Shown: piece after piece, positions 25,315-33,361 of the stretch
Position numbering within the stretch: the first letter of the stretch is position 1
Layout of the letters: the number at the start of each line of letters is the position of its first letter
Assembly (NCBI RefSeq): GCF_002760615.1
Contig: NZ_AWWI01000141.1
Span: 42,628 to 106,627, forward strand
Length of the DNA stretch: 64,000 nucleotides
Origin: Puniceibacterium antarcticum
GTDB lineage: Bacteria; Pseudomonadota; Alphaproteobacteria; Rhodobacterales; Rhodobacteraceae
Reading direction: 5' to 3'
The notes under the pieces: model-generated
What the model was told of the DNA's origin: nothing
The model's input: the letters and a program-made list of their open reading frames with translations, nothing else
Databases searched by the model: none
Program-made: the position numbers and the translations under genes

Positions 25315-26942
25315 TGCCTCTCGGCGCGTCTGCTCATACTGACACATTCACGCGGGACAATTTGCCGCCGTCGGTGATGTGGCCCGAGTTTCGTCTGGAC
25401 CGGTTCGATTACCCAGAGCAGCTGAACGCGGGGGTCGAGCTGACGGATGCCATGGTCGCCAAGGGGTTTGGTGACCGCACGGCGTTGATCGGAAACGGGC
25501 GGCGGCGCACCTACAAGGAACTGGCGGACTGGACCAACCGTCTGGCCCATGTGCTGGTCGAGGATTTTGGCGTGAAACCCGGCAATCGGGTGCTGATCCG
25601 GTCGGCCAACAATCCGGCGATGGTGGCCTGCTGGCTCGCGGCGACCAAGGTGGGGGCGGTGGTGGTCAACACCATGCCCATGCTGCGCGCCGGAGAGCTG
25701 AGCGCCATCGTGGACAAGGCCGAGATCAGCCATGCGCTGTGCGACACACGGCTGATGGATGAACTGGCGACCTGCGCCAAGAACAGCCGGTTCCTGACGA
25801 CTGTGGTGGGCTTTGACGGCACATCAAACCACGATGCGGAACTGGATCGGCTGGCATTGGAAAAATCCGTGCTGTTCGATGCGGTGCCGACGGGGCGGGA
25901 CGATGTGGCGTTGCTTGGGTTCACCTCTGGCACGACGGGCAGCCCCAAGGCGACGATGCATTTCCACCGCGACCTGCTGATGATCGCCGATGGCTATGCG
26001 GCCGAGGTGCTGGGTGTCACGTCCGAGGATGTGTTTGTCGGCTCGCCGCCTCTGGCGTTCACCTTTGGCCTTGGCGGTCTTGCGGTGTTTCCGTTGCGGT
26101 TTGGGGCGGCGGCGACCTTGCTGGAAAATGCGTCTCCGCCGAACATGATCGAGATCATCCAGAAATATAAGGCGACGATCTGTTTCACCGCGCCGACCGC
26201 CTATCGGGTGATGTTGCAGGCGATGGAAGAGGGGGCGGATCTGTCCTCGCTCCGCGCGGCTGTGTCTGCGGGGGAGACTTTGCCCGCGCCGATTTACGAG
26301 GCCTGGATGAAGCAGACCGGCAAGCCGATGCTCGACGGGATCGGCGCGACCGAGATGCTGCATATCTTTGTCAGCAACCGGTTCGACGATCACAAACCGG
26401 CCTGTACGGGCAAGCCTGTGGGCGGCTATGAGGCCAAGGTGATCGGTGAGGACGGCCAAGAGCTGCCGCGCGGCACTGTCGGACGGCTGGCGGTGCGGGG
26501 GCCGACGGGGTGCCGTTACCTCGCCGATGACCGGCAGGCGGGGTATGTGCTGGATGGCTGGAACATCACCGGCGATGCGTTCTCGATGGACGAAGACGGC
26601 TATCTGCACTTTGCCGCGCGCAATGACGACATGATCGTGTCGTCCGGCTATAATATCGCCGGACCCGAGGTCGAGGCGGCGCTGCTGGCCCATGCGGCGG
26701 TGTCGGAATGCGCGGTGATCGGCGTGCCGGATGAGGCACGTGGCATGATTGTCGAGGCGCATGTGGTTCTGGCTGAAGGGCATGTGGCGGATGCGGCGAT
26801 GGTCAAAACCTTGCAGGACCATGTGAAGGCGGTGATCGCGCCGTTCAAATATCCCCGCTCGGTCCGGTTCTGCGCCGCCTTGCCCAAGACGCAGACCGGC
26901 AAGATCCAGCGCTTTGCCCTGAAGCCGAAGCACGATGGCTAG
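25311..26942 (+). CDS. 2-Aminobenzoate-CoA ligase-like acyl-CoA synthetase
   Basis: A 543-residue member of the ANL adenylating superfamily, benzoate-CoA ligase branch. The P-loop-like LGFTSGTTGSPKATMHFH is at about residues 203-220, the ATP motif GIGATEMLHIF near 343, the adenylate-binding LDGWNITGDAF near 413, and the C-terminal catalytic lysine in PKTQTGKIQRF. It would activate an aromatic acid to its CoA thioester with ATP. Anthranilate, produced from tryptophan by way of kynurenine, is the natural candidate in this context. The exact substrate is inferred, not shown. Confidence 0.87.
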   Translation: MMPLGASAHTDTFTRDNLPPSVMWPEFRLDRFDYPEQLNAGVELTDAMVAKGFGDRTALIGNGRRRTYKELADWTNRLAHVLVEDFGVKPGNRVLIRSANNPAMVACWLAATKVGAVVVNTMPMLRAGELSAIVDKAEISHALCDTRLMDELATCAKNSRFLTTVVGFDGTSNHDAELDRLALEKSVLFDAVPTGRDDVALLGFTSGTTGSPKATMHFHRDLLMIADGYAAEVLGVTSEDVFVGSPPLAFTFGLGGLAVFPLRFGAAATLLENASPPNMIEIIQKYKATICFTAPTAYRVMLQAMEEGADLSSLRAAVSAGETLPAPIYEAWMKQTGKPMLDGIGATEMLHIFVSNRFDDHKPACTGKPVGGYEAKVIGEDGQELPRGTVGRLAVRGPTGCRYLADDRQAGYVLDGWNITGDAFSMDEDGYLHFAARNDDMIVSSGYNIAGPEVEAALLAHAAVSECAVIGVPDEARGMIVEAHVVLAEGHVADAAMVKTLQDHVKAVIAPFKYPRSVRFCAALPKTQTGKIQRFALKPKHDG

Positions 26943-27044
26943 AGCGTGTTTCTGAGCTAAAGGGCGGTGCAGCGAACTTGCGTCAGACGCCGAAGGCGAG
27001 CTGTGGCCCATCGCACTTTAAGCTTTGTCGCATAGCCACAGGCA

Positions 27045-27629
27045 CTATAATGGAGCCGGGTTAAGTCCCGCGCGCAACTCACGCTTGTAATCCCAGACCT
27101 CTTGCCGGGGGCGCCATTTGTAGGAGGTATCCTGCAGCGGTGCACCCCAGTAAAGCGCGCCGCCATAGCGCCAGGGATCTAGGATCAGCCCGTCATACAT
27201 ATTGTTCCCTTGGGCGCTGATCACGATCGAGCTGTGTTCGATCCGAAATGTCGTATCGGCATTGGCGATAGAGTGATGCAATTCCAGTGTCTGGAAATCC
27301 TCCTGGTTCAGGCGTGCTGCCATGTCACGCGCCCAGTGCCAGCATAGACCGCGCGGCCGCAGGCCCGAATTGACTTTCATGTTGTGAATGATCGGGGGAT
27401 CGGTGACGCCGTATTCCATGGCCAGACGTCGCGGGTATTCAACCGCAATTCGGGCTGCGCGGCGGGCTTCGGACGGGTCTACCTTTGGTCCGAGTGTCGC
27501 GATGGCCTGCGACAGCTCCGCGATCTTGGCCTCGTCAGGCATGTCCCTCATACCTGCCCCGACAGTGCAGCCGACGAGCAAGAGGCTGACAAGCAATGGG
27601 AGGAGGCATGCAATTTTTTTAAATGTCAT
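27045..27629 (-). CDS. Lipoprotein of unknown function with Cys-His-Asp pattern
   Basis: A 194-residue predicted lipoprotein with a signal of about 20 residues ending in the lipobox LLVGC. I do not recognise the family. The body contains GLCWHWARDM, then ELHHSIAN, EHSSIVI and LILDPWRYGG. A conserved-looking cysteine followed at distance by EHSS and LDPWR resembles the Cys-His-Asp order of transglutaminase or papain-like folds, which is only a suggestion. It is convergent with the CoA-ligase gene and probably monocistronic. It would be anchored in the inner or outer membrane facing the periplasm. Confidence 0.75.
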   Translation of the reverse strand: MTFKKIACLLPLLVSLLLVGCTVGAGMRDMPDEAKIAELSQAIATLGPKVDPSEARRAARIAVEYPRRLAMEYGVTDPPIIHNMKVNSGLRPRGLCWHWARDMAARLNQEDFQTLELHHSIANADTTFRIEHSSIVISAQGNNMYDGLILDPWRYGGALYWGAPLQDTSYKWRPRQEVWDYKRELRAGLNPAPL

Positions 27630-27678
27630 CTGGCCTTGGGAACCTGTTGTTGTTTGTCGTGGTACAAATCTATTGAAA

Positions 27679-27740
27679 CCGGAGCATGATTAAAAGCATG
27701 TCGCCTGTCGCAGGCGATCAAGTTGAAATCATGTTTCCGG
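27679..27740. repeat. 62-base palindromic element with central hairpin
   Basis: The outer arms CCGGAgCATGATT (27679-27691) and AATCATGttTCCGG (27727-27740) are complementary apart from a small bulge. In the centre TCGCCT (27701-27706) pairs with AGGCGA (27712-27717) around a five-base loop. The element lies 50 bases upstream of the lipoprotein start in an otherwise gene-free stretch (27630-28091). It resembles an intergenic REP/MITE-like unit; copies elsewhere in the genome were not checked. Confidence 0.5.
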
Positions 27741-28091
27741 CCATCCGGTCCAGAATTGTACATGTGTCTTGCACAATCGTTTCCGGGTTAACCTCTGGAT
27801 AGTTTATGGCATGGTCATCTGGGGCCATCAGGCTTCGGTCACGTTACGGTCTGAATGCAGTTGTCGGCAGGTTGAGTTTCCAGAGAAAATCAAAATCACT
27901 TACAGAGGCGTGGCTCCTGCCGAGAAGAGATTGGGGCGTTCCACGCGAGCCCATACACTGCACACAGCAATGCGCCATTGTCAGAATAGGTGACGTCCCG
28001 TGCAGGAGAATTTTAGCTTCACCGTTACGTGGTTGCAGACACCATTTTGAAATGGCAGTCGCATATATTTTAAGTCTCAGAAAGGGTGTTG

Positions 28092-28168
28092 TGGTGGCGT
28101 GGGGGAGACTTGAACTCCCGACCTATCGATTATGAGTCGATCGCTCTAACCAACTGAGCTACCGCGCC
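28092..28168 (-). tRNA. tRNA-Met (CAU)
   Basis: A 77-nucleotide cloverleaf read on the minus strand. The D stem is GCUC/GAGC, the anticodon arm AUCGA-CUCAUAA-UCGAU with CAU at the decoding positions, and the T arm GGGAG-UUCAAGU-CUCCC. The 3' CCA is encoded at 28092-28094. The acceptor stem GGCGCGG/CCACGCC has one mismatch, C5 opposite A68. Because position 1 pairs with 72 it is an elongator-type, not an initiator, tRNA; an isoleucine tRNA whose CAU is modified by TilS cannot be excluded from sequence alone. Confidence 0.9.
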
Positions 28169-28251
28169 GTACCGTGGGGCTGGGTACGAAAGCTGGCGGG
28201 TGTCGTCAAGCGAAAATTCCAGAGCTGTGAATGGATTCCTCGGTTTTCCCC

Positions 28252-28431
28252 TCATGAATCGCTTTCAATAGCTGTGCTGCCGTCCGAGGTCGAGATCAGA
28301 GCGTTGGTTCCACCATCCATCGCGGTGTAAGAGGCGACGGCCAGTCCGATGAGTGCCGCGCTCAGAACGATCCAGTCGACGGTGACCGCGCCAGTTTCAT
28401 TATTGCGGACCGTCTTTAAGAAATTGAACAT
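28252..28431 (-). CDS. Flp/Fap-type pilin-like small protein
   Basis: A 59-residue protein starting MFNFLKTVRNNETGAVTVDWIVLSA; the ATG at 28431 has GGAG eight bases upstream, so the 12 extra residues of the longer frame are not used. A short basic N-terminus, a GAVTVDWIVLSAALIG hydrophobic helix and a small polar tail fit Flp-type IVb pilins or related class III pilin-like proteins of Rhodobacteraceae. The glutamate at helix position +5 in classical Flp pilins is aspartate here. No pilus assembly (tad/cpa) genes are adjacent. Confidence 0.75.
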   Translation of the reverse strand: MFNFLKTVRNNETGAVTVDWIVLSAALIGLAVASYTAMDGGTNALISTSDGSTAIESDS

Positions 28432-28964
28432 TGGTATTTCTCCGTGGGGTTTCATGCTCTTCTCCAACCGGCCCGGAATGGTGCGCTGGAGGTTCTTCCA
28501 TAGCTTAGGGGCGTCTTGGCATGGGGTAGATGATGCAATCGGAGTTGGGCAATATGGTGACCTGAATGAAGCGTTGTTGCGATTTGACGATAGGTTCAGG
28601 CTTTAAATTGTCTATACTTCGGTATGATCTTTGCTAGGTACGGATCGCGATCGCTTTTCATCGCGACACCTTTGGTCCGGGATGACTCCATGGCGAAGCC
28701 CCCTATCATGCGATACTGCATGATGCTTTGGTTCCTTTAAAACGCATGGCCAAAGAAATGTGACCTATTTCCCTGCGGAGCAAGGTGGCAGGTACGCATC
28801 GCATCTGAACAATGCCGATATTTTCCTGCCGGTCAGGGGATCAAGGCCCAGTGCAAGCGTCGTTGACATATTCGCCTCTCAATCGGGAGCGGTGCCATTT
28901 TATTTTCGCAGAAGGATCTGGGTGGGGGCGTAGGGATTGATTAGACCTGCTGCCCTCTTGGGGG
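28432..28964. other. Gene-free stretch of about 530 bases
   Basis: No coding sequence is supported. A 7-bp perfect hairpin ATCATGC/GCATGAT at 28705-28724 is followed by a T-rich run (GCTTTGGTTCCTTT) on the plus strand, which could end a short transcript. The stretch separates the pilin-like gene from the end of the FAD-oxidase gene, both on the minus strand. Confidence 0.4.
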
Positions 28965-30386
28965 TTAAGATTGGCGCAGGACTGCGCCCGGGTTCATGAT
29001 GCCCGCCGGGTCTAGAGCTGCTTTGATTGCGCGCATGGCACTAAGCTTTGCCGGATCGCCGTAGCGTTCCAGATCGCCGACCTTGAGCCGACCAATGCCA
29101 TGCTCGGCGCTGACCGAACCGCCCATCTCGTGACAGAGATCGTGAATGGCACGCTTGATGTCTTCGCGCTGATTGTCGTGATCAGCACGACTGCGGCCTG
29201 GCATCGGGAAGACATTGTAATGCAAGTTGCCATCACCCACATGGCCGAAACAGTTGACGCGGAATTCGCCCAACGCGCCGATCGCCTCATATCCTTTTGT
29301 GATGAAACCGGGAATAGCACTCAGTGGGACAGAGATATCGTGGCTCGACACCGCGCCGATCATTCGGTTTGCTTCGGGGATCCGTTCGCGCACCTGCCAG
29401 AAATCATCGGCCTGCGCCTCTGACTGGGCAATCAGACCATCGGAGACAAGCCCGGCCTCAAGACCTTCGGCAAACAGCGTCTCAAGCGCTTCGGCAGGGT
29501 CCAGACCGCGCGCAAGGCCGACGTCAATCAGCACCAGCCATTCGGGGTGATCGGCAAAGGGTTGGCGCACGTCGGGCACCTTTTCTGCCAGAAAGTCGAG
29601 GCCCATGCGGCTCATGATCTCGAAGGCAGAAATGCCTTCGCCCATCTGGCTTCGGGCCAAGGACAGCAGTTTCAGCGCCGCTTGAGGGCTTTTCACTACC
29701 ATAAGCGCGGTGCCTCGTCCTGCCGGGATGGGCGACAGCTTTAGCGCCGCAGCTGTGATGATGCCCAGCGTGCCTTCGGCCCCGATCAGAAGGTGGCGGA
29801 GATCATAACCGGTGTTATCCTTGCGCAGACGTTTTAGACCATGCCAGATTTGACCATCCGGCAGAACGGCCTCGATTCCCAGCACCAAATCGCGGGTATT
29901 GCCGTAGCGCAGCACATTGACACCGCCCGCATTGGTACCAACCAACCCACCAATTCGCGCCGACCCTTCCGAGGCAAGCGACAGGGGAAACAGCCGGTCT
30001 ACATCCGCAGCGGTATTCTGTACATCTGCAAGGATCACGCCTGCCTCGGCAATCATGACGTTCTCTTCTGCATAAACTTCGCGGATGGTGTTCATCCGCT
30101 CAAGCGACAAGATCAGTGGTTCGGTCATCTCCGCGGGTGCGATCTGTCCGCCCACAAGGCCTGTACCGCCGCCATAGGGTACAACACCGACACTGGATTC
30201 GGTGCAAGCCCTCAGGATGATCGCCACTTCTTGGGCCGTCCGGGGCAGTGCCAGGTGTCGCGAACTGCCCGCCCAGCGGCCTCGCGGCTCTTCCAGATAG
30301 CGCGGTTCGGTGGCACGCAGGGTATCTTCGGGCAGCTGTGCAGAAAGAGCTGCAGCAAAGGTGTCGTCAGCAGGGGCGAGGGGCAT
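28965..30386 (-). CDS. FAD-linked 2-hydroxyacid oxidase (GlcD/D-lactate dehydrogenase type)
   Basis: A 473-residue FAD-binding PCMH-type oxidoreductase. VVPYGGGTGLVGG near residue 68 and GLVGTNAGGVNVLRYGNTRD near 145 bind FAD. The C-terminal domain has CFGHVGDGNLHYN and SAEHGIGRLK, the usual metal/substrate segments of GlcD, D-lactate and D-2-hydroxyglutarate dehydrogenases. The start has CAGGAGA upstream. It is not accompanied by glcE or glcF, so a single-subunit D-lactate or D-2-hydroxyglutarate dehydrogenase is likelier than glycolate oxidase. Substrate unresolved. Confidence 0.88.
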   Translation of the reverse strand: MPLAPADDTFAAALSAQLPEDTLRATEPRYLEEPRGRWAGSSRHLALPRTAQEVAIILRACTESSVGVVPYGGGTGLVGGQIAPAEMTEPLILSLERMNTIREVYAEENVMIAEAGVILADVQNTAADVDRLFPLSLASEGSARIGGLVGTNAGGVNVLRYGNTRDLVLGIEAVLPDGQIWHGLKRLRKDNTGYDLRHLLIGAEGTLGIITAAALKLSPIPAGRGTALMVVKSPQAALKLLSLARSQMGEGISAFEIMSRMGLDFLAEKVPDVRQPFADHPEWLVLIDVGLARGLDPAEALETLFAEGLEAGLVSDGLIAQSEAQADDFWQVRERIPEANRMIGAVSSHDISVPLSAIPGFITKGYEAIGALGEFRVNCFGHVGDGNLHYNVFPMPGRSRADHDNQREDIKRAIHDLCHEMGGSVSAEHGIGRLKVGDLERYGDPAKLSAMRAIKAALDPAGIMNPGAVLRQS

Positions 30387-30500
30387 GGCGATCTCCTGAA
30401 TGTCGGGTCCGGACTGAGACTTAGCCTGACACTGCGGGGAACCAAAGGGGTCAGTTGCGCTTTGTGGGCAGCCATAGAGAGAAGGTTTGGATTATTTTCA

Positions 30501-30540
30501 GCCTCAGCTGTCCATAAATACCTCCGGCGGAGGCAGGCGC
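30501..30540 (-). repeat. Copy of GC-rich/TATTTATGGA intergenic motif
   Basis: The minus strand reads CTGCCTCCGCCGGAGG followed by TATTTATGGACAGC. CCTCCGCCGGAGG is a near-palindrome and the TATTT(T/A)TGGA core recurs at 55411-55450 and more weakly elsewhere. It lies between the FAD-oxidase and MBL-fold genes. Confidence 0.5.
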
Positions 30541-30594
30541 TGGTCAAGACATCTGCCGCGATGCGAATTGCGCGCGTTCTTGGCGTCGTTCCCG

Positions 30595-31425
30595 TCACTG
30601 TGCATCGCTGAGCCATTGGGGTTGGAGCACGACCACGGTCGGGCGATCTGGCAGACTGCGTAAGGACAGCTCGATGCTGCTTGCGTCGCGCCTGTCAATG
30701 GCAAACACGTCGGACACGCCATTCAGAAAATACTCCAGCGCGTTGCCCGAAAACCAGTGCATCGGTATCACCGTGCTTGACTTCAGCCGTTCGACCACAC
30801 GGATCATCGTTGGAAGATCCATGGTGTAGCCGCCATCCACAGGCACCATCACAATGTCCAACCGCCCGAGCGCGGCATATTGCTGATCGTTCGGTTCGTG
30901 ATGAAGATGTCCAAGGTGCCCGATGCACAGGCCTTCGACCTCGAAGACGAAGATCGAATTGCCATTGTCCTCGCGCCCGCCGAACTGTGATCGGATGTCG
31001 GTCGACACATTGCGCACCAGCATCTCGCCGAGTTCGAGGTGATGCTCGATCCCTTCGCCGAACGGGCCCCAGCCGGGTAGGGCGTAGGGAATGGCCGGGT
31101 CGGGATTTGCAGTCCAGTGTGAGTCATGGGCGTGGTTCATGGTCACAACGTCGGGAATCAACCGGGTGTTGCCGATGTAACCGGTGAAATCGGTCACGGC
31201 ATTCAAGCCGCCCGGCGTCTGGATCAGAAAGGAGGCATGCGAGATGTAGCTGATCCGAACGGAATAGTCGGGCACGGGATTCTGAAAGCTGGCCTTCTGC
31301 AGGAACTCCAACCCTGGGGCGGCATCTGCTATGGCAATGCAGTGGCTTGAACGGCGACTCTCTTGCGCCGCTGCAGCGTCAGCGGCGAGTGTCAGGGCAA
31401 GTGTGGCGAAAAAAGCTCGGATCAT
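30595..31425 (-). CDS. Exported metallo-beta-lactamase-fold hydrolase
   Basis: A 276-residue protein with a signal peptide (MIRAFFATLALTLAADAAAAQ). The metal motif is VTMNHAHDSHW (H-x-H-D-x-H), supported by a later GHLGHLHH and by HWFSGN near the C-terminus. It resembles the UlaG-like L-ascorbate-lactonase branch of the fold, acting here in the periplasm. The gene is flanked by unrelated genes, so no pathway is suggested. Family secure, reaction unknown. Confidence 0.82.
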   Translation of the reverse strand: MIRAFFATLALTLAADAAAAQESRRSSHCIAIADAAPGLEFLQKASFQNPVPDYSVRISYISHASFLIQTPGGLNAVTDFTGYIGNTRLIPDVVTMNHAHDSHWTANPDPAIPYALPGWGPFGEGIEHHLELGEMLVRNVSTDIRSQFGGREDNGNSIFVFEVEGLCIGHLGHLHHEPNDQQYAALGRLDIVMVPVDGGYTMDLPTMIRVVERLKSSTVIPMHWFSGNALEYFLNGVSDVFAIDRRDASSIELSLRSLPDRPTVVVLQPQWLSDAQ

Positions 31426-31514
31426 TGGTATGCACCTCCTGTTCAGAAGGATAGTACAAATTTACCTTAGGTCAGCCCACAAAGATGTGGGTTACGTTTC
31501 GGGCAGTCCATCAA

Positions 31515-32099
31515 TCAACCGACTTGTGTACGCCCGCGCCGATCAATGCGCAGCGCTGCATAAAGCACATGAGTGCGCCAGCGCCCGTTGATCTGCAGAT
31601 AGCTTTGCGCAACGCCTTCGTACTTGAAGCCGGAGCGTTCCAGCAAACCTCTAGACGCGACGTTTTCCGGCAGGCAGGCAGCTTCGATACGGCTAAGGTC
31701 GAGCTTTTCATAGGAGTGGTGCACGATCGCCTCTATCGCCTCGGCCATATAGCCCCGACGCGCAAAGCTATGGCCGATCCAGTAACCAAGCGTTCCCGCC
31801 TGCGCAGGGCCACGCCGCAGGTTGTCTAGGGTGATTGCCCCCAGAAGAACATCGTCCTCGCGGCGATAAAGGAAGAGAGGTATGGCAGATCCATTGGAAA
31901 TGGACCGGTTCGCCCAATAGACCCGATTGGTAAAGGCCTTGCGACTCAGGTGGTCGGGCGCCCAACTTGGCTCCCACGGGGACAAGAAGGGTTCGCTTGC
32001 TTGACGCAGCGTCGTCCAGCCGTTGAAATCCGCGTGCTGGGGCGCGCGCAGAGTCATGCGTGCGGTCTCGATCCGCAGCTTGCGCCGCCCCAGAAGCAT
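31515..32099 (-). CDS. GNAT acetyltransferase (RimJ/RimL type)
   Basis: The frame runs further upstream, but the ATG at 32099 overlaps the stop of the M16 peptidase gene (ATGA) and starts just before RIETARMTLRAPQHAD, the beginning of the fold. The protein is 194 residues. LGYWIGHSFARRGYMAEAIEAIVHHSYEKL is the acetyl-CoA-binding core (R-x-x-G-Y-M-x-E-A), and NVASRGLLERSGFKYEG completes it, as in RimJ-type N-terminal acetyltransferases. It ends the cox/thrC run; its protein substrate is unknown. Confidence 0.87.
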   Translation of the reverse strand: MLLGRRKLRIETARMTLRAPQHADFNGWTTLRQASEPFLSPWEPSWAPDHLSRKAFTNRVYWANRSISNGSAIPLFLYRREDDVLLGAITLDNLRRGPAQAGTLGYWIGHSFARRGYMAEAIEAIVHHSYEKLDLSRIEAACLPENVASRGLLERSGFKYEGVAQSYLQINGRWRTHVLYAALRIDRRGRTQVG

Positions 32100-33361
32100 C
32101 AGGCGACCCGACGGGCCTGCAGTTCGGCCAGGCTCGGCGCCTTCTTGACCGGACCATACAAAGCCAGCGCGGCAGGCGCCTTGCTGACCAGCTGTTCGGC
32201 AAAGGCCTTTACATCGCCGGTGGTGACGGCATCGATCCGTGCCACGGTTTCTTCGATCGGCGGCACCTTGCCCCATATCTGGATCATCCGGGCCAGACGT
32301 TCGGCGCGGCTGGACGGACTTTCCAGCCCCATCAGCATCCCGGCTTTCATCTGGGCACGGGCGCGGGCGACCTCTTCGGGGGTCATGTCAGTGGCGGCGC
32401 GCTTCATCTCATCTATCGTGATATTCGCGAGATCGCCGATCTCATCCCCGCTGGTGCCGGCATAGATCGTGGTCATGCCTGTGTCGTCATAGGCGCCGGA
32501 CTGGGCAAAGATCGTGTAGCACAGCCCGCGCTTTTCGCGCACCTCTTGGAACAAGCGGCTCGACATGCCGCCCCCCAATGCGATGGAATAGACCTGAGCG
32601 GTGTAAAACCCTTCGTCGCGGTAGCCGGGCGATTCAAAGGCCAGCGCAAAATGCGCCTGCTCCAGCTTCTTCTGCCGCCGTACTTCACCTCCGGCGAATT
32701 TGGCGCCGTCGACACCGTCCGCGTCGCGCGGTTCCATATGCGAAAACAGCTTTTCCGCCTGCGCGACCAGCGTGTCGTGATCCACGGCACCCGCGGCCGA
32801 AAGGATCATCTGATCGGGGCCGTAATGTTCCTTGACGAACCCCGCGAGATCGTCTCGCGAAAAGGCGTTCACATTCGCGGCCTCTCCCAGGATCGGGCGC
32901 CCAATGGGCTGATCTGGATATGCCTTTTCCTGCAACCAGTCAAAGATCACGTCATCGGGCGTATCTAGGGCCTGACCGATCTCCTGCAGGATGACATGAC
33001 GCTCGGTCTCAATCTCTTTGGGATCAAAGACCGGGTTCATCAGGATGTCGGCAATCACGTCAAGGCCAAGGCCGACATCTGCTGCCAGCACTCGGGCGTA
33101 ATAGGCCGTTACCTCGCGGCTGGTGTAGGCGTTAATATAGCCACCCACATCCTCGATTGCTTCGGCAATTTGTAGCGCAGAACGCGTCTTCGTGCCTTTG
33201 AACGCCATATGTTCAAGGAAATGCGCGATTCCATTCTGTTCGGGACGTTCGTGCCGCCCACCGGCAGTGACCCATATCCCGATAGAGGCAGATTGCAGCC
33301 CTGGCATGTGTTCGGTCACGATGCGAAAGCCATTGGGAAGGGTGGTATATTGCACAGTCAC
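32099..33361 (-). CDS. M16 family zinc peptidase (processing-peptidase type)
   Basis: A 420-residue M16B peptidase. The inverted zinc motif HFLEH is at residues 47-51 with the downstream glutamate in ETERHVILQEIGQ, so it should be catalytically active. The GTG start overlaps the thrC stop (GTGA). Relatives include mitochondrial processing peptidase beta and the bacterial protein often encoded beside thrC in alphaproteobacteria. A second, inactive partner subunit is not seen here. The glycine-rich loop GGGMSSRLFQEVREKRGLCY is kept. Confidence 0.92.
   Translation of the reverse strand: MTVQYTTLPNGFRIVTEHMPGLQSASIGIWVTAGGRHERPEQNGIAHFLEHMAFKGTKTRSALQIAEAIEDVGGYINAYTSREVTAYYARVLAADVGLGLDVIADILMNPVFDPKEIETERHVILQEIGQALDTPDDVIFDWLQEKAYPDQPIGRPILGEAANVNAFSRDDLAGFVKEHYGPDQMILSAAGAVDHDTLVAQAEKLFSHMEPRDADGVDGAKFAGGEVRRQKKLEQAHFALAFESPGYRDEGFYTAQVYSIALGGGMSSRLFQEVREKRGLCYTIFAQSGAYDDTGMTTIYAGTSGDEIGDLANITIDEMKRAATDMTPEEVARARAQMKAGMLMGLESPSSRAERLARMIQIWGKVPPIEETVARIDAVTTGDVKAFAEQLVSKAPAALALYGPVKKAPSLAELQARRVA

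Noticed and set aside
25824..27011. 395-codon minus-strand frame opposite the CoA ligase
   Set aside because: Antisense shadow; the plus strand has all ANL-superfamily motifs.
27001..27041. CTGTGGC/GCCACAG inverted repeat as a terminator between the CoA ligase and lipoprotein genes
   Set aside because: The arms are seven bases and 27 bases apart with no T tract; could be chance.
27806..28135. 109-codon plus-strand frame reaching into the tRNA gene
   Set aside because: No ribosome-binding site or family motif, and it overlaps a well-folded tRNA on the other strand.
28092..28168. Initiator tRNA-fMet
   Set aside because: Position 1 (G) pairs with 72 (C), whereas bacterial initiators have an unpaired first position; the anticodon stem also lacks the three G-C pairs of initiators.
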